64,000 bases of DNA from Flavobacteriaceae bacterium F08102 (GCA_023015935.1 JALKAY010000005.1:61716-125715), one strand, 5' to 3'. Shown: positions 1 to 12,042, numbered from the stretch's first letter. Program-made: numbers and translations. Notes: generated by a model from the letters alone, not told the origin.

Positions 1-3000
1 CAACACCATCAATCTCAGAAACCACTGAAGGATTAGAAGGATCACGCGCTTCAAACAATTCGGTTACACGTGGTAAACCTCCAGTAATATCACCCGCTTT
101 TCCAGATTTACGAGGAATCTTCACTAAAATCTTACCTCCTTCAATCTCTTCTCCATCCTCTACCATCAAGTGTGCTCCCACTGGTAAACTGTAAGAACGT
201 AACGTTTCCCCTTTATCATTTTGGATCAATAAAGTTGGTACAACTTTTTTATTCTTAGATTCAGAAATTACTTTTTCTTGGAAACCAGTTTGCTCATCAA
301 TTTCAACGACATAGGTAACTCCTTGATCAATATTCTCAAAAGCAATTTTTCCTTTAAATTCAGAAACAATTACCCCGTTATATGGATCCCATTGACAAAT
401 CACATCGCCTTTCTTTACGGTCTGTCCATCTTTTATATAGATATACGAACCATAAGGGATGTTATTGGTACTTACTGTAATTCCCGTTTTCTTATCAATG
501 ATTTTAACCTCAGAAGTTCTCGAAATAACGATGTCAACTTTATTTCCGTCGGTATCAACTCCAGTGACCGTATTTAAATCTTCAATTTCAACTTTACCTT
601 CAAATTTGGCTAGTAATTTATTTTCTTCAGAAATGTTTCCTGCAATACCTCCTACGTGGAAAGTACGTAAAGTTAACTGTGTTCCTGGTTCTCCAATTGA
701 TTGTGCTGCAATAACACCAACAGCTTCACCAATTTGCACCATTTTCTTGGTTGATAAGCTATGTCCATAACATTTAGCACATATACCTCTGTCAGATTCA
801 CAGGTTAAGGCAGATCGAACTTCAACAGATTCAATTGGAGCCGCTTCAATTTTGGCTACAATTTGTTCATCGATTTCATCACCCGCAGCCGCTATAAGTT
901 CATCTGTTAATGGGTTACGTATATCTTCTAAAGAAACACGGCCTAATATTCGTTCACCTAGGGTTTCAACAACCTCTTCATTTTTCTTTAAGGCACTAAC
1001 TTCTAGCCCTCTCAAGGTACCACAATCATGTTCGTTAATAATCACATCTTGCGACACATCCACTAAACGACGTGTTAAGTACCCTGCATCGGCTGTTTTT
1101 AAAGCGGTATCTGCAAGTCCTTTACGTGCACCGTGGGTAGAGATAAAATACTCCAAAATAGAAAGTCCTTCTTTAAAGTTAGAAAGAATTGGGTTTTCAA
1201 TAATCTCTCCACCTCCGGCGGTAGATTTTTTAGGTTTTGCCATTAATCCACGCATTCCAGTTAACTGGCGAATTTGTTCCTTAGACCCCCTTGCACCAGA
1301 GTCAAGCATCATATACACAGAGTTAAACCCTTGTTTATCTTCACGTAAACGTTTCATGGAAAGTTCGGTTAAACGATTGTTTGTTGAGCTCCAAATATCA
1401 ATTACCTGATTATATCGCTCTTTATTCGTCAACATCCCCATGTTATAACTAGCAGTAATGGTATCAACTTGTTCATTGGCAGCATCAATCATTCCCGTTT
1501 TTTCTTCCGGAATAATGATATCACCTAAACTAAATGACAATCCTCCTTGGAATGCAAATTTGTACCCCATGGATTTGATTGCATCTAAGAACTCACCTGT
1601 AGTAGGTATATCCGTTACTTTTAAAATTTTCCCAATAATATCTCTCAACGATTTTTTGGTCAAAACTTCATTGATATATCCGGCCTTTTCAGGGACAACT
1701 TCATTAAACAATACACGTCCAACCGTGGTCGTTACAATTTGTTTTACCAATTCTCCCTCTTCGTTAAAATCCATCGTTCGAACTTTAATTATCGCATTCA
1801 AATCCACTTTCTTTTCATTGAAAGCGATGATTACTTCTTCAGGAGAATAAAACGTAGTTCCTTCACCTTTAACTTTTACGTCTTTGGTACTAATGCGTTC
1901 TTTGGTCATATAGTACAACCCGAGTACCATATCTTGTGAAGGTACGGTTATTGGCGACCCATTAGCCGGATTCAAAATACTATGAGATGCTAACATTAAC
2001 AATTGAGCCTCAAGAATAGCTTCTGGACCAAGTGGTAAATGTACTGCCATTTGATCCCCATCGAAATCCGCGTTAAAAGCCGTACACACTAATGGGTGTA
2101 ACTGAATTGCTTTTCCTTCAATTAACTTAGGTTGAAACGCTTGGATACCAAGTCTGTGTAACGTTGGAGCACGGTTTAATAAGACCGGATGTCCTTTAAG
2201 TACATTTTCTAAGATGTCCCAAACAACGGGTTCTCTTTTATCTATAATTTTCTTTGCAGATTTAACTGTTTTCACAATACCTCTTTCGATTAGTTTTCTA
2301 ATCACAAAAGGTTTGTACAATTCAGCTGCCATATCTTTTGGCAATCCACATTCATATAATCTAAGTTCTGGTCCAACAACAATTACTGAACGTGCAGAGT
2401 AATCAACACGTTTTCCCAATAAGTTTTGACGGAATCGACCTTGTTTTCCTTTTAAAGAATCTGATAAGGATTTCAAGGGTCGATTAGATTCCGTTTTAAC
2501 CGCTGAAGATTTACGCGTATTGTCAAACAATGAATCCACAGATTCCTGTAACATTCGTTTTTCATTACGCAAGATTACTTCAGGCGCTTTAATCTCCATT
2601 AATCGTTTTAAACGATTATTACGGATAATTACTCTTCGGTATAAATCATTTAAATCGGAAGTTGCAAAGCGACCACCATCCAAAGGTACTAATGGGCGAA
2701 GTTCTGGTGGAATAACAGGTACCACCTTCATAATCATCCATTCTGGTTTATTTTCACGATTTAAATTTGCATCTCTAAAAGCCTCAACAACATTCAACCT
2801 TTTTAAGGCTTCCATTTTACGTTGTTTAGAGGTTTCTGTATTTGCTTTATGTCTTAATTCATAGGACAATTCATCAAGATCAATACGCGCTAATAATTCA
2901 ATTAGACATTCGGCCCCCATCTTTGCGATGAATTTATTCGGGTCTGAATCATCTAAATATTGGTTTTCTTGACCTAAGGATTCTAATACGTCTAGATATT

Positions 3001-3496
3001 CTTCCTCTGTAAGGAAATCCATTTTTTGTAATGGTTCCCCTTCAACATTCTTAGCATTCCCTGGTTGAATAACTACATACCGTTCATAGTAGATAATCAT
3101 ATCTAATTTCTTAGAAGGCAATCCTAAGAGATATCCCATTTTGTTTGGTAATGATCTAAAATACCAAATGTGCGCAATAGGTACAACTAAATTAATATGC
3201 CCCACGCGATCTCTTCGAACCTTTTTCTCAGTTACTTCAACCCCACATCGATCACATACAATTCCTTTATATCTAATTCTTTTGTACTTTCCACAAGCAC
3301 ACTCATAATCTTTTATAGGACCAAAAATACGTTCACAAAACAAACCATCACGTTCAGGTTTATGTGTACGATAGTTGATCGTTTCTGGTTTTAAAACTTC
3401 TCCTCTAGACGCTTCTAGAATTGATTCAGGTGATGCTAAACCAATAGAAATTTTATTAAATTTTTTTACAGTGTATTTTTCTTTTTGTTTTGCCAT
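1..3496 (-). CDS. rpoC: DNA-directed RNA polymerase subunit beta' (3' end outside window)
   Basis: This is the beta' subunit of RNA polymerase, which carries the catalytic magnesium site. About 1165 codons are open from an ATG at 3494-3496 to the left edge, where the gene continues; the family in this phylum is usually about 1430 residues, so the C-terminal fifth is missing from the window. The N-terminus reads [17 protein letters not shown] four-cysteine zinc motif ([19 protein letters not shown]) lies near residues 65-85. The catalytic NADFDGD motif is encoded at 2054-2074, near residue 475, and a second zinc motif ([11 protein letters not shown]) lies near residue 900. It follows rpoB on the same strand after 101 bases and is almost certainly co-transcribed with it. 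Confidence 0.98.
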   Translation of the reverse strand, partial: MAKQKEKYTVKKFNKISIGLASPESILEASRGEVLKPETINYRTHKPERDGLFCERIFGPIKDYECACGKYKRIRYKGIVCDRCGVEVTEKKVRRDRVGHINLVVPIAHIWYFRSLPNKMGYLLGLPSKKLDMIIYYERYVVIQPGNAKNVEGEPLQKMDFLTEEEYLDVLESLGQENQYLDDSDPNKFIAKMGAECLIELLARIDLDELSYELRHKANTETSKQRKMEALKRLNVVEAFRDANLNRENKPEWMIMKVVPVIPPELRPLVPLDGGRFATSDLNDLYRRVIIRNNRLKRLMEIKAPEVILRNEKRMLQESVDSLFDNTRKSSAVKTESNRPLKSLSDSLKGKQGRFRQNLLGKRVDYSARSVIVVGPELRLYECGLPKDMAAELYKPFVIRKLIERGIVKTVKSAKKIIDKREPVVWDILENVLKGHPVLLNRAPTLHRLGIQAFQPKLIEGKAIQLHPLVCTAFNADFDGDQMAVHLPLGPEAILEAQLLMLASHSILNPANGSPITVPSQDMVLGLYYMTKERISTKDVKVKGEGTTFYSPEEVIIAFNEKKVDLNAIIKVRTMDFNEEGELVKQIVTTTVGRVLFNEVVPEKAGYINEVLTKKSLRDIIGKILKVTDIPTTGEFLDAIKSMGYKFAFQGGLSFSLGDIIIPEEKTGMIDAANEQVDTITASYNMGMLTNKERYNQVIDIWSSTNNRLTELSMKRLREDKQGFNSVYMMLDSGARGSKEQIRQLTGMRGLMAKPKKSTAGGGEIIENPILSNFKEGLSILEYFISTHGARKGLADTALKTADAGYLTRRLVDVSQDVIINEHDCGTLRGLEVSALKKNEEVVETLGERILGRVSLEDIRNPLTDELIAAAGDEIDEQIVAKIEAAPIESVEVRSALTCESDRGICAKCYGHSLSTKKMVQIGEAVGVIAAQSIGEPGTQLTLRTFHVGGIAGNISEENKLLAKFEGKVEIEDLNTVTGVDTDGNKVDIVISRTSEVKIIDKKTGITVSTNNIPYGSYIYIKDGQTVKKGDVICQWDPYNGVIVSEFKGKIAFENIDQGVTYVVEIDEQTGFQEKVISESKNKKVVPTLLIQNDKGETLRSYSLPVGAHLMVEDGEEIEGGKILVKIPRKSGKAGDITGGLPRVTELFEARDPSNPSVVSEIDGV

Positions 3497-3563
3497 GATA
3501 TATTGTGCAAATAATTAAAATGTAAAAATAATGATGATAATGATTACTCTAGTTTTTAATGAT

Positions 3564-3591
3564 GGTATCCAGTAGAGAACTACTGGATACC
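3564..3591 (-). other. Stem-loop between rpoB and rpoC
   Basis: A perfect 12-base inverted repeat (GGTATCCAGTAG / CTACTGGATACC) with a four-base loop starts six bases after the rpoB stop codon. It is not followed by a run of T on the transcribed strand, so it looks like an RNA processing or stabilising hairpin rather than a terminator. The function is inferred only from position. Confidence 0.7.
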
Positions 3592-3597
3592 CAACCA

Positions 3598-6500
3598 TTA
3601 TTCTTCCAATCTAACGTCTAATCCAAGGCCTTTCAGCTCGTGCATTAATACGTTAAATGATTCAGGTAATCCAGGTTCAGGCATTGGCTCACCTTTTACA
3701 ATCGATTCGTAGGTTTTTGCTCTACCTAATACATCATCTGATTTTACCGTTAAGATTTCTCTAAGGGTACTTGATGCTCCATAAGCCTCTAAAGCCCATA
3801 CTTCCATCTCACCAAATCGTTGTCCTCCAAATTGTGCTTTACCACCAAGAGGTTGTTGTGTAATTAACGAGTATGGTCCTATTGAACGAGCGTGCATTTT
3901 ATCTTCAATCATGTGACCTAGTTTAATCATATAGATTACTCCCACTGTCGCTGGTTGATCAAAACGCTCTCCAGTACCACCATCATAGAGATAGGTATGT
4001 CCAAATTCAGGAACACCTGCCTTATTGGTCAATTCAGTAATTTGTTCAATTGATGCCCCATCAAAAATTGGAGTAGCATATTTTTGACCTAATTTCTGAC
4101 CTGCCCAACCTAGCACAGTTTCATAAATTTGTCCAATATTCATCCTAGATGGTACTCCAAGAGGATTCAATACAATATCAACCGGCGTTCCGTCTTCTAA
4201 GAAAGGCATATCTTCTTGACGAACAATTCGTGCAACAATCCCTTTGTTACCGTGACGACCCGCCATTTTATCACCTACTTTCAACTTACGTTTTTTAGCG
4301 ATATAAACTTTGGCTAATTTCACTATACCCGCTGGAAGTTCATCCCCTACGGTAATCGTAAATTTCTCTCTTCGCAAAGATCCTTGAATATCATTTACCT
4401 TAATCTTATAGTTGTGAATTAGTTCATTAACTAATCTATTAAGGTCTTTATCAGTTGTCCAAACACCTTTTGTTAAATGTTCAAAATCATTAATTGCATT
4501 TAACATTTTCAAGGTAAATTTCTTTCCTTTAGGGAAAATTTCTTCACCAAGGTCATTTAATACCCCTTGTGAAGTTTTACCATTGACAATATTAAATAGT
4601 TTCTCAACTAATATTTCTTGAATTTCATTTAATTTTTTGGTGTATTCAGCTTCTAATTTTGCGATATTTTCTTTATCCTCGCTTCGTTTAGCTTTATCTT
4701 TAATGGTACGTTGAAACAATTTCTTGTCAATAACAACTCCATTCAATGAAGGAGATGCTTTTAAGGAAGCATCCTTTACATCACCTGCATTATCTCCAAA
4801 GATGGCACGTAAAAGCTTTTCTTCTGGGGTAGGATCAGATTCACCTTTTGGTGTAATCTTTCCGATTAGAATATCACCAGGCTTAATTTCAGCCCCAATT
4901 CTAATCATCCCATTTTCATCTAAATCTTTTGTAGCTTCTTCAGAAACATTCGGAATGTCATTGGTTAATTCTTCAGCACCTAATTTCGTGTCTCTAACAT
5001 CCAATGAATATTCATCAATGTGAATTGACGTAAAGATATCTTCACGTACTACGCGTTCAGAAATCACAATAGCATCCTCAAAGTTATACCCTTTCCATGG
5101 CATAAAGGCTACTTTCATATTTCTACCTAAGGCCAATTCACCTTTCTCTGTAGCATATCCTTCACAAAGTACTTGTCCTTTTTTAACTTTATCCCCTTTT
5201 CTAACAATAGGGTGTAAGTTAATGGAGGTTCCTTGATTGGTTTTTCTAAATTTAATTAGGTTATACGTTTTTTCATCTGGTTCAAAACTAACTAAACGTT
5301 CTTCTTCCGTACGTTCATATTTAATAATGATTTTATCAGAATCTACGTATTCAACTACCCCATCACCTTCAGCGTTAATTAAAATTCTAGAATCCGTTGC
5401 AACACGTCTTTCCAAACCAGTTCCTACAATCGGAGCTTCTGGTCTCATTAAAGGTACCGCTTGCCGCATCATATTTGATCCCATCAAAGCACGGTTCGCA
5501 TCATCGTGTTCTAAGAACGGAATTAACGATGCTGAAATCGAAGAAATTTGATTTGGTGAAACGTCCATATAATCAACATTATCTGGTGTTACCAACGGAA
5601 AATCTCCCTCAGCACGTGCAACCACTTTATCTAATACAATCTTTCCATTTTCATCTAATTCTAAATTAGACTGTGCAATTTTCTTTCCTTCTTCTTCTTC
5701 AGCACTTAAATAAACCGGGGCTTTCTCAATATCTACTTCTCCGTTTTTCACTTCACGATAAGGAGTTTCAATAAAGCCGAGGTTATTCACTTTCGCATAA
5801 ACTGCGAGTGAAGAAATCAGTCCAATATTTGGTCCCTCAGGCGTTTCAATTGGACATAATCTTCCATAATGTGTATAGTGAACATCACGCACCTCAAATC
5901 CAGCTCTTTCTCTAGAAAGACCACCAGGACCAAGGGCAGATAATCTACGTTTATGTGTAATCTCAGCCAATGGATTGGTTTGATCCATGAACTGTGATAA
6001 TTGATTCGTTCCAAAAAACGAATTAATTACAGAAGATAAGGTTTTCGCATTAATTAAATCAATCGGTGTAAAGACTTCATTATCTCTAACATTCATTCGT
6101 TCTCTAATGGTACGAGCCATTCTTGAAAGTCCAACTCCAAACTGACTTGCTAATTGTTCACCTACGGTTCTAACGCGACGGTTAGATAAGTGATCAATAT
6201 CATCAACCTCAGCTTTTGAATTTACCAATTTAATTAAGTTCTTGATAATGGTAATGATATCTTCTTGGGTTAACACCTTTTGATCAATATCAATATCAAG
6301 TTCTAATTTTTTGTTCATTCTATATCGTCCAACCTCACCTAAATTGTAACGTTGTTCAGAAAAGAATAATTTATTGATAATTCCTTTCGCCGTTTCATAA
6401 TCTGGCGGTTCAGCATTACGCAATTGACGATAAATATGTTCAACGGCTTCTTTTTCAGAATTCGTTGGATCTTTTTGCAAGGTATTGTGAATTATGGCAT

Positions 6501-7413
6501 AGTCTCCTAATTCATTATCTTCCTTGTGTAATAATATATTTTTAGCTCCTGCATCAACAATTTCGTCAATGTGTTCTTTTTCGAGGATGGTATCACGATC
6601 AAGTACAATTTCATTCCGTTCAATAGAAACTACTTCTCCAGTATCTTCATCTACGAAATCTTCGTGCCATGTTTTAAGTACTCTGGCCGCCAATTTTCTA
6701 CCTAATACTTTTTTAAGCCCACTTTTGGATACTTTAACCTCATCGGCTAAATCAAATATTTCCAAGATATCTTTATCTCTTTCAAATCCAATAGCACGGA
6801 ATAATGTTGTTACTGGCAATTTTTTCTTTCTATCAATGTATGCGTACATTACGCTATTGATATCAGTTGCAAATTCTATCCAAGAACCTTTAAAAGGGAT
6901 TACTCTTGCAGAATATAATTTTGTTCCATTGGCGTGAAATGATTGGCCAAAGAATACTCCTGGAGATCGGTGTAATTGAGAAACTACAACCCGTTCTGCA
7001 CCGTTAATAACAAACGTACCACTTTGGGTCATATAAGGAATGGTTCCTAAATACACATCCTGTACGATTGTTTCAAAATCCTCATGTTCAGGATCAGTAC
7101 AGTACAATTTAAGTCGTGCTTTTAATGGAACGCTATACGTTAATCCCCTTTCAATACATTCTTGAATCGAGTATCTCGGTGGATCTACAAAATAATCAAT
7201 AAACTCTAAGACAAATTGATTTCTAGTATCAGTAATTGGAAAATTATCTGAGAAAGTTTTGAATAAACCCTCGTCACTTCTTTCGTCTGATTTAGTTTCT
7301 AACTGAAAAAAATCTTGAAATGATTTCACTTGAATATCTAAGAAATCCGGATAGTCAGTGATCAACTTTGCAGTGGCGAAATTTACTCTTTCGGTACTAT
7401 TATTTGCTAACAA
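3598..7413 (-). CDS. rpoB: DNA-directed RNA polymerase subunit beta
   Basis: This 1271-residue protein is the beta subunit of RNA polymerase. The rifampicin-binding cluster ([18 protein letters not shown], then [13 protein letters not shown]) lies near residues 466-497. The Asp, His and Ser positions at which substitutions usually give resistance hold the wild-type residues, so the protein should be rifampicin-sensitive. The [12 protein letters not shown] motif near residue 1046 contributes to the active centre. The C-terminal [18 protein letters not shown] block contacts beta'. The gene lies between rplL and rpoC; a putative attenuator precedes it and a stem-loop follows it. Confidence 0.99.
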   Translation of the reverse strand: MLANNSTERVNFATAKLITDYPDFLDIQVKSFQDFFQLETKSDERSDEGLFKTFSDNFPITDTRNQFVLEFIDYFVDPPRYSIQECIERGLTYSVPLKARLKLYCTDPEHEDFETIVQDVYLGTIPYMTQSGTFVINGAERVVVSQLHRSPGVFFGQSFHANGTKLYSARVIPFKGSWIEFATDINSVMYAYIDRKKKLPVTTLFRAIGFERDKDILEIFDLADEVKVSKSGLKKVLGRKLAARVLKTWHEDFVDEDTGEVVSIERNEIVLDRDTILEKEHIDEIVDAGAKNILLHKEDNELGDYAIIHNTLQKDPTNSEKEAVEHIYRQLRNAEPPDYETAKGIINKLFFSEQRYNLGEVGRYRMNKKLELDIDIDQKVLTQEDIITIIKNLIKLVNSKAEVDDIDHLSNRRVRTVGEQLASQFGVGLSRMARTIRERMNVRDNEVFTPIDLINAKTLSSVINSFFGTNQLSQFMDQTNPLAEITHKRRLSALGPGGLSRERAGFEVRDVHYTHYGRLCPIETPEGPNIGLISSLAVYAKVNNLGFIETPYREVKNGEVDIEKAPVYLSAEEEEGKKIAQSNLELDENGKIVLDKVVARAEGDFPLVTPDNVDYMDVSPNQISSISASLIPFLEHDDANRALMGSNMMRQAVPLMRPEAPIVGTGLERRVATDSRILINAEGDGVVEYVDSDKIIIKYERTEEERLVSFEPDEKTYNLIKFRKTNQGTSINLHPIVRKGDKVKKGQVLCEGYATEKGELALGRNMKVAFMPWKGYNFEDAIVISERVVREDIFTSIHIDEYSLDVRDTKLGAEELTNDIPNVSEEATKDLDENGMIRIGAEIKPGDILIGKITPKGESDPTPEEKLLRAIFGDNAGDVKDASLKASPSLNGVVIDKKLFQRTIKDKAKRSEDKENIAKLEAEYTKKLNEIQEILVEKLFNIVNGKTSQGVLNDLGEEIFPKGKKFTLKMLNAINDFEHLTKGVWTTDKDLNRLVNELIHNYKIKVNDIQGSLRREKFTITVGDELPAGIVKLAKVYIAKKRKLKVGDKMAGRHGNKGIVARIVRQEDMPFLEDGTPVDIVLNPLGVPSRMNIGQIYETVLGWAGQKLGQKYATPIFDGASIEQITELTNKAGVPEFGHTYLYDGGTGERFDQPATVGVIYMIKLGHMIEDKMHARSIGPYSLITQQPLGGKAQFGGQRFGEMEVWALEAYGASSTLREILTVKSDDVLGRAKTYESIVKGEPMPEPGLPESFNVLMHELKGLGLDVRLEE

Positions 7414-7473
7414 TGGAGTGATTTTTTAATTAAAAAAATAATAAATTTTTAAGAACGAACATATACGAAAAAT

Positions 7474-7552
7474 GGTTTAGGTCAATTTGAGCTTTCACCC
7501 AAAGACCTAAACCTTATTGTTTCATTCCCGACTTGATTACTCAAGAGCGGGA
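7474..7552 (-). promoter_or_regulatory. Putative rplL-rpoB transcription attenuator
   Basis: Two consecutive inverted repeats fill the rplL-rpoB spacer. In transcript order the first is a TCCCG/CGGGA hairpin with an inner CTTGA/TCAAG pair (7526-7552). The second is a perfect 10-base stem, GGTTTAGGTC/GACCTAAACC (7474-7483 and 7504-7513), followed by ATTTTT. The second therefore has the form of an intrinsic terminator ahead of rpoB. In Escherichia coli a partial terminator at the same place lowers rpoBC expression relative to the ribosomal proteins; the same role here is inferred. Confidence 0.6.
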
Positions 7553-7558
7553 TAGAGC

Positions 7559-7933
7559 TTATTTTAGCTCAACTTCAGCACCGGCTTCTTCTAAAGAAGT
7601 TTTAAGTCCTTCAGCTTCATCTTTAGATACTCCTTCTTTGATAGCTTTAGGAGCTCCATCTACTAATTCTTTAGCATCTTTAAGACCTAAACCAGTTAAT
7701 TCTTTAACTAATTTCACTACGGCCAATTTAGAAGCTCCAGCTGCTTTCAAAATTACATCGAATTCTGTTTGCTCTTCTGCTGCTTCACCACCACCAGCGG
7801 CTGGACCAGCTACTGCAACTGCTGCTGCAGCAGGCTCAATACCATACTCATTTTTTAAAATATCTGCCAATTCATTAACTTCCTTCACTGTTAAGTTAAC
7901 TAGTTGTTCTGCGAAATCTTTTAATTCTGCCAT
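7559..7933 (-). CDS. rplL: 50S ribosomal protein L7/L12
   Basis: This 124-residue stalk protein recruits translation GTPases to the ribosome. The N-terminal dimerisation helix is followed by an alanine- and glycine-rich flexible hinge (about residues 34-53, [18 protein letters not shown]) and a C-terminal factor-binding domain containing the conserved KVIKxVRxxTGLGLKxAK-like stretch, here [19 protein letters not shown]. The length and the acidic C-terminal domain are normal. It lies 47 bases downstream of rplJ, its partner in the stalk, and upstream of rpoB. Confidence 0.98.
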   Translation of the reverse strand: MAELKDFAEQLVNLTVKEVNELADILKNEYGIEPAAAAVAVAGPAAGGGEAAEEQTEFDVILKAAGASKLAVVKLVKELTGLGLKDAKELVDGAPKAIKEGVSKDEAEGLKTSLEEAGAEVELK

Positions 7934-7980
7934 TTTTGTTTGTTTTAATTTTTTATTATTTAGTTATAAGTGCGTGCAAT

Positions 7981-8496
7981 TTATTTTTCCGATAAAGTTT
8001 TGAGGATACCTGACAACTTACTACCACCTGATTGTAATGCTGAAACAACATTTTTAGCAGGAGATTGTAAAAGTGAGATAATATCACCGATAAGCTCATC
8101 TTTAGATTTGATAGTTACCAAGGTATCTAATTGATCATCTCCAAGATAGATTTCTTCCTCAATATAAGCCCCTTTTAATAAAGGTTTATCAGACTTTTTT
8201 CGAAATTCTTTAATTACTTTAGCTGGAGCATTACTCACTTCAGAAAACATAATTGACGTATTACCTTTAAGAATACTAGGTAATTCACCAAAATCTTTAT
8301 CAGAATTTTCCATTGCTTTTGTAAGCAACGTATTTTTTACAACAGCTAAGCTAACGTTTGCCTTAAAACAGGCTCTACGTAAATTTGACGTGGCTCCCGC
8401 GTTCAATCCTGAAATATCAGCCAAATAAATGGTGTTACTTTCAGATAGTTGTACGGTTAAATCGTCTATTACTTGTGATTTTTGTTCTCTAGTCAT
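7981..8496 (-). CDS. rplJ: 50S ribosomal protein L10
   Basis: This 171-residue protein forms the base of the ribosomal stalk and binds several L7/L12 dimers through its C-terminal helix. It starts MTREQKSQVIDDLTVQL and contains the conserved RxxxLRxxLxKxNVxLxVVKNTL region as SNLRRACFKANVSLAVVKNTL-type sequence near residues 37-58. Only 12 bases separate it from rplA, so the long leader that mediates L10 autoregulation in Escherichia coli is absent; any feedback must work differently. Confidence 0.98.
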   Translation of the reverse strand: MTREQKSQVIDDLTVQLSESNTIYLADISGLNAGATSNLRRACFKANVSLAVVKNTLLTKAMENSDKDFGELPSILKGNTSIMFSEVSNAPAKVIKEFRKKSDKPLLKGAYIEEEIYLGDDQLDTLVTIKSKDELIGDIISLLQSPAKNVVSALQSGGSKLSGILKTLSEK

Positions 8497-8508
8497 AATT
8501 GAAACTTT

Positions 8509-9201
8509 TTAACCTACTGATTTTACTTCGACTTGAACGCCTGGACTCATCGTACTAGACATATAAATACTTTTGATATAAACTCCCTTCGCAGTAGAAG
8601 GTTTCAACTTTATTACAGTTTGAATTAATTCGCTGGCATTCCCTTGTATTTTATCAGCATCAAATGATACTTTACCAATGGACGCATGGATAATTCCGGT
8701 TTTATCAACTTTAAAGTCAATCTTTCCACCTTTTACATCTTTTACTGCTTTGGCAACGTCCATCGTTACAGTACCTGTCTTTGGGTTTGGCATTAAACCT
8801 CTGGGGCCCAATACGCGTCCTAAAGGACCTAATTTACCCATCACACTTGGCATTGTGACAATAACGTCTACGTCAGTCCATCCTCCTTTAATTTTTTGAA
8901 GGTATTCATCTAATCCTACATAATCAGCACCGGCTTCCTGAGCCTCTGCTTCTTTATCTGGTGTTACTAATGCAAGTACTTTTACATCTTTACCTGTTCC
9001 GTGTGGTAGGGTTACTACACCACGAACCATTTGATTTGCTTTTCGAGGATCTACACCTAAACGAATTGCAATATCAACTGATGCATCGAATTTTACATTC
9101 GTAATTTCTTTTACTAAAGCAGAAGCTTCACTTAAACTATATGCTTTATTAGCATCTACTTTTGCAACCGCTTCTTTTTGCTTTTTTGTTAACTTTGACA
9201 T
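8509..9201 (-). CDS. rplA: 50S ribosomal protein L1
   Basis: This 230-residue protein forms the L1 stalk at the E site of the large subunit. The family signature is seen as [23 protein letters not shown] sequence near residues 122-141, followed by [19 protein letters not shown]. Length and sequence are normal. It lies 19 bases after rplK and 12 bases before rplJ in the minus-strand ribosomal protein run. L1 represses rplKA translation in other bacteria; no clear operator was identified here. Confidence 0.98.
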   Translation of the reverse strand: MSKLTKKQKEAVAKVDANKAYSLSEASALVKEITNVKFDASVDIAIRLGVDPRKANQMVRGVVTLPHGTGKDVKVLALVTPDKEAEAQEAGADYVGLDEYLQKIKGGWTDVDVIVTMPSVMGKLGPLGRVLGPRGLMPNPKTGTVTMDVAKAVKDVKGGKIDFKVDKTGIIHASIGKVSFDADKIQGNASELIQTVIKLKPSTAKGVYIKSIYMSSTMSPGVQVEVKSVG

Positions 9202-9220
9202 GTTTTATCTATTATAAAGT

Positions 9221-9658
9221 TTAAGCAGGAGCGTTTCCTTTGACTCTTAATCCCATTGATCTCGCAGTACCAGCTACCATTTTCATTGCAGATTCAACTT
9301 CAAATGCATTTAAATCTTGCATTTTATCCTCAGCAATTGCTCTGATTTGATCCCAAGTAACTGTTGCTACCTTTTTTCTATTAGGTTCTCCAGATCCTTT
9401 CTTTATTTTAGCTGCTTCTAATAATTGAACTGCTGCGGGTGGTGTTTTAATTACAAAGTCAAATGATTTGTCTTTGTACACTGTGATTGCAACCGGTAAT
9501 ACTTTACCTGGTTTATCTTGAGTTCGAGCATTAAATTGCTTACAAAACTCCATAATATTAACCCCAGCTGCACCCAAAGCAGGCCCTACAGGTGGTGAAG
9601 GGTTTGCAGCTCCTCCGCGTACTTGTAATTTTACAACCTTACTAATTTCTTTTGCCAT
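9221..9658 (-). CDS. rplK: 50S ribosomal protein L11
   Basis: This 145-residue protein forms the GTPase-associated centre together with the L10/L12 stalk. It begins [20 protein letters not shown], with the conserved [19 protein letters not shown] segment near residues 21-40 and the C-terminal RNA-binding part ending [12 protein letters not shown]. It is the first of the four ribosomal protein genes downstream of nusG, from which it is separated by 65 bases with no recognisable promoter. Confidence 0.98.
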   Translation of the reverse strand: MAKEISKVVKLQVRGGAANPSPPVGPALGAAGVNIMEFCKQFNARTQDKPGKVLPVAITVYKDKSFDFVIKTPPAAVQLLEAAKIKKGSGEPNRKKVATVTWDQIRAIAEDKMQDLNAFEVESAMKMVAGTARSMGLRVKGNAPA

Positions 9659-9723
9659 TTTTTAAACTTTAGTTTAGACGTTATTCAGTGGAAAGCGTAA
9701 ACAACATCTTAAATACGTAACAT

Positions 9724-10275
9724 TTATGAAATTTTTTCTACTTGCATATAACTTAACTCTAATGGTGTTTTTCTTCCAAAAATTTTCACCATTACCTCAA
9801 GCTTACGTTTTTCTTCATTGATATTTTCGATCGTTCCATCGAAACCATTAAACGGACCATCAACAACCTTCACCGTTTCTCCTAATATATATGGTATTGC
9901 CACATTCTCATTTTGAACGGCCAGCTCATCAACTTTTCCGAGCATTCTATTCACTTCAGATTTTCGCAACGGAACAGGATCACCTCCTTTAGTTTCGCCT
10001 AAAAATCCAATTACTCCTGTAACAGATTTAATTACATGCGGAAGTTCACCACTTAAATTAGCCTGAATCATAATATATCCAGGAAAATAAACTTTTTCTT
10101 TATTTACCTTTTTTCCATTACGAATCTGAATGACTTTTTCCGTAGGCACCAAAACTTGATCTACATAATCCGACAACCCTAAACGAGCAACCTCGTTCTC
10201 AATATAGGTCTTCACTTTATTTTCTTGGCCACCTATAGCTCTTACAACATACCATTTCTTAACAGACTCAGCCAT
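9724..10275 (-). CDS. nusG: Transcription termination/antitermination protein NusG
   Basis: This 183-residue transcription factor binds the polymerase clamp and links it to ribosomes and Rho. The N-terminal NGN domain starts KKWYVVRAIGGQENKVKTYIE. The FPGYIMIQ motif is near residue 64, and the C-terminal KOW domain contains VKVVDGPFNGFDGTIENIN. It lies 10 bases downstream of secE, the conserved pairing in most bacteria, and upstream of rplK. Confidence 0.98.
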   Translation of the reverse strand: MAESVKKWYVVRAIGGQENKVKTYIENEVARLGLSDYVDQVLVPTEKVIQIRNGKKVNKEKVYFPGYIMIQANLSGELPHVIKSVTGVIGFLGETKGGDPVPLRKSEVNRMLGKVDELAVQNENVAIPYILGETVKVVDGPFNGFDGTIENINEEKRKLEVMVKIFGRKTPLELSYMQVEKIS

Positions 10276-10285
10276 AATTGTTTTA

Positions 10286-10477
10286 TTAATTAAATAGATT
10301 AAAATAATTCTCCAAACCTAATTGAAAAACTTTATCGACTAAAAAGACTGCCAAGGAAAATAACACTGTAAACAGTGCTACAACGATCGTAGATTTTTGA
10401 GCTTCAGAAACTGAAATCCATGAAACTTGTGTTTTTAATTCTGAGAAAGACTCTTTAAAGTAATTTACAACACTCAT
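10286..10477 (-). CDS. secE: Preprotein translocase subunit SecE
   Basis: This 63-residue inner-membrane protein clamps the SecY channel. It has the short form with one C-terminal membrane segment (about residues 30-50, TIVVALFTVLFSLAVFLVDK), preceded by the conserved amphipathic stretch ELKTQVSWISVSEAQKST, where the W-P pair usual in the family is replaced by W-I. The position between tRNA-Trp and nusG matches the common secE-nusG arrangement. Confidence 0.95.
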   Translation of the reverse strand: MSVVNYFKESFSELKTQVSWISVSEAQKSTIVVALFTVLFSLAVFLVDKVFQLGLENYFNLFN

Positions 10478-10541
10478 AATTTTTTATCTAATTATCCAGA
10501 TTGGAATTCCGTCTAAACTTTTGGCACTTTTTTTCACCATG

Positions 10542-10614
10542 CACGGGTGGAGAGACTCGAACTCCCGACACCTGGTTTTGGAGACCAGTGCTCTACCAAC
10601 TGAGCTACACCCGT
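10542..10614 (-). tRNA. tRNA-Trp (anticodon CCA)
   Basis: A 73-base cloverleaf can be drawn on the minus strand: acceptor ACGGGTG/CACCCGT with discriminator G, anticodon stem CTGGT/ACCAG and loop CTCCAAA, giving anticodon CCA. The T arm has GTTCGAG. CCA is not encoded. It sits between tuf and secE, as in many Bacteroidota. Confidence 0.97.
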
Positions 10615-10623
10615 ATAGAATGT

Positions 10624-10652
10624 AAGGTGCTCCCTTCTGTAAGGAGCACCTT
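10624..10652 (-). other. Stem-loop between tuf and tRNA-Trp
   Basis: A perfect 10-base inverted repeat (AAGGTGCTCC / GGAGCACCTT) with a nine-base loop lies just downstream of tuf. On the minus strand it is followed by TTACATTC rather than a T run. It may be an RNase processing site separating tuf mRNA from tRNA-Trp, or a weak terminator. Confidence 0.6.
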
Positions 10653-10683
10653 TCCTATAATATATTTATTAAACTAGGGTGTC

Positions 10684-11868
10684 TTATAATATTTCAGTCA
10701 CCTGACCAGCTCCTACAGTTCTACCACCTTCACGGATAGCAAAACGCAAACCTACATTCATTGCAATTGGTTGGTGTAAATCAACAGTAATTGTCAAGTT
10801 ATCTCCAGGCATTACCATCTCTACTCCATCAGGTAAGTTAATTGTACCTGTTACATCCGTAGTTCTAACATAGAACTGTGGACGATAGTTATTGTGGAAT
10901 GGAGTGTGACGTCCACCTTCCTCTTTTTTAAGGATATAAACCTCTGCTTTAAATTTATCGTGTGGAGTTACAGAGCCTGGTTTACAAATCACCATACCTC
11001 TTTTAATATCTGTCTTTTCAATACCTCTTAATAAGATACCTACGTTATCACCAGCTTCACCTCTATCAAGAATTTTACGAAACATCTCAACTCCAGTAAT
11101 CGTTGAAGTTAATTTCTCTGCTCCCATTCCGATGATCTCAACAGGATCTCCAGTATTAGCTACTCCAGTTTCAATACGACCTGTAGCAACCGTACCACGA
11201 CCAGTAATTGAGAATACATCTTCAATTGGCATTAAGAAATCTTTATCTACTTCACGTGTTGGTTCTTCAATCCATGAATCCACAGCTTCCATTAATTCAA
11301 CCACAGTCTTAACCCATTTTTCTTCACCGTTCAGAGCACCTAAAGCAGATCCAGAAATAACAGGACCATTATCACCATCATATTCATAGAAATTCAATAA
11401 ATCTCTAACCTCCATATCAACTAGCTCTAAAAGCTCTTCATCATCAACCATGTCAACTTTATTCAAGAACACTACAATTCTTGGGATACCTACTTGACGT
11501 CCTAAAAGGATGTGCTCACGTGTTTGTGGCATAGGTCCATCAGTTGCAGCAACTACTAAGATCGCACCGTCCATTTGGGCCGCTCCAGTTACCATGTTTT
11601 TCACGTAATCCGCGTGACCAGGACAATCAACGTGAGCATAGTGACGTTTTGCCGTCTGATACTCTACGTGTGATGTATTAATTGTAATCCCTCTTTCTTT
11701 TTCTTCAGGAGCATTATCGATTTGATCGAAATTTTTCGCTTCAGAAAATCCTTGATCAGCCATTACCTTGGTGATAGCTGCAGTTAAAGTAGTTTTACCG
11801 TGGTCAACGTGCCCAATTGTACCGATATTTAAGTGCGGTTTGGAACGATCAAAAGTTTCTTTTGCCAT
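10684..11868 (-). CDS. tuf: Elongation factor Tu
   Basis: This 394-residue GTPase delivers aminoacyl-tRNA to the ribosome. The G motifs are all present: GHVDHGKT (G1) near residue 19, the [11 protein letters not shown] switch I region, [12 protein letters not shown] (G3) near residue 80, NKVDMVDD (G4) near residue 135, and SALGALNG (G5). Domains 2 and 3 follow, ending [14 protein letters not shown]. It is embedded in a cluster of tRNA genes, with tRNA-Thr(GGT) upstream and tRNA-Trp downstream. No promoter of its own is visible in the 102 bases upstream, so it is probably read with the tRNAs. Confidence 0.99.
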   Translation of the reverse strand: MAKETFDRSKPHLNIGTIGHVDHGKTTLTAAITKVMADQGFSEAKNFDQIDNAPEEKERGITINTSHVEYQTAKRHYAHVDCPGHADYVKNMVTGAAQMDGAILVVAATDGPMPQTREHILLGRQVGIPRIVVFLNKVDMVDDEELLELVDMEVRDLLNFYEYDGDNGPVISGSALGALNGEEKWVKTVVELMEAVDSWIEEPTREVDKDFLMPIEDVFSITGRGTVATGRIETGVANTGDPVEIIGMGAEKLTSTITGVEMFRKILDRGEAGDNVGILLRGIEKTDIKRGMVICKPGSVTPHDKFKAEVYILKKEEGGRHTPFHNNYRPQFYVRTTDVTGTINLPDGVEMVMPGDNLTITVDLHQPIAMNVGLRFAIREGGRTVGAGQVTEIL

Positions 11869-11970
11869 GATTGTAAATTTTAATTCTTAGTTATAAATAT
11901 ATTTAGTGTTCAATTTTACTGTTGATTTCTCAACCCATATAGCTAATTGCTATTATTTTTTTTAGTTTTG

Positions 11971-12042
11971 AGCCAATGACGAGATTTGAACTCGTGACCT
12001 CTTCCTTACCAAGGAAACGCTCTACCCCTGAGCTACACCGGC
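11971..12042 (-). tRNA. tRNA-Thr (anticodon GGT)
   Basis: A 72-base cloverleaf on the minus strand has acceptor GCCGGTG/CATTGGC with two G-T pairs, anticodon stem TTTCC/GGAAG and loop TTGGTAA, giving anticodon GGT. The T arm has GTTCAAA. CCA is not encoded. It is the tRNA immediately upstream of tuf. Confidence 0.96.

Noticed and set aside
459..3394. Plus-strand open frames over rpoC
   Set aside because: They are shadows of the strongly conserved minus-strand rpoC reading, with low-complexity translations.
3564..3591. Terminator after rpoB
   Set aside because: The hairpin is strong but lacks a T run on the transcribed strand, and rpoC must be co-expressed.
5970..6020. Rifampicin resistance substitution in rpoB
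   Set aside because: The residues at the usual resistance positions are the sensitive forms.
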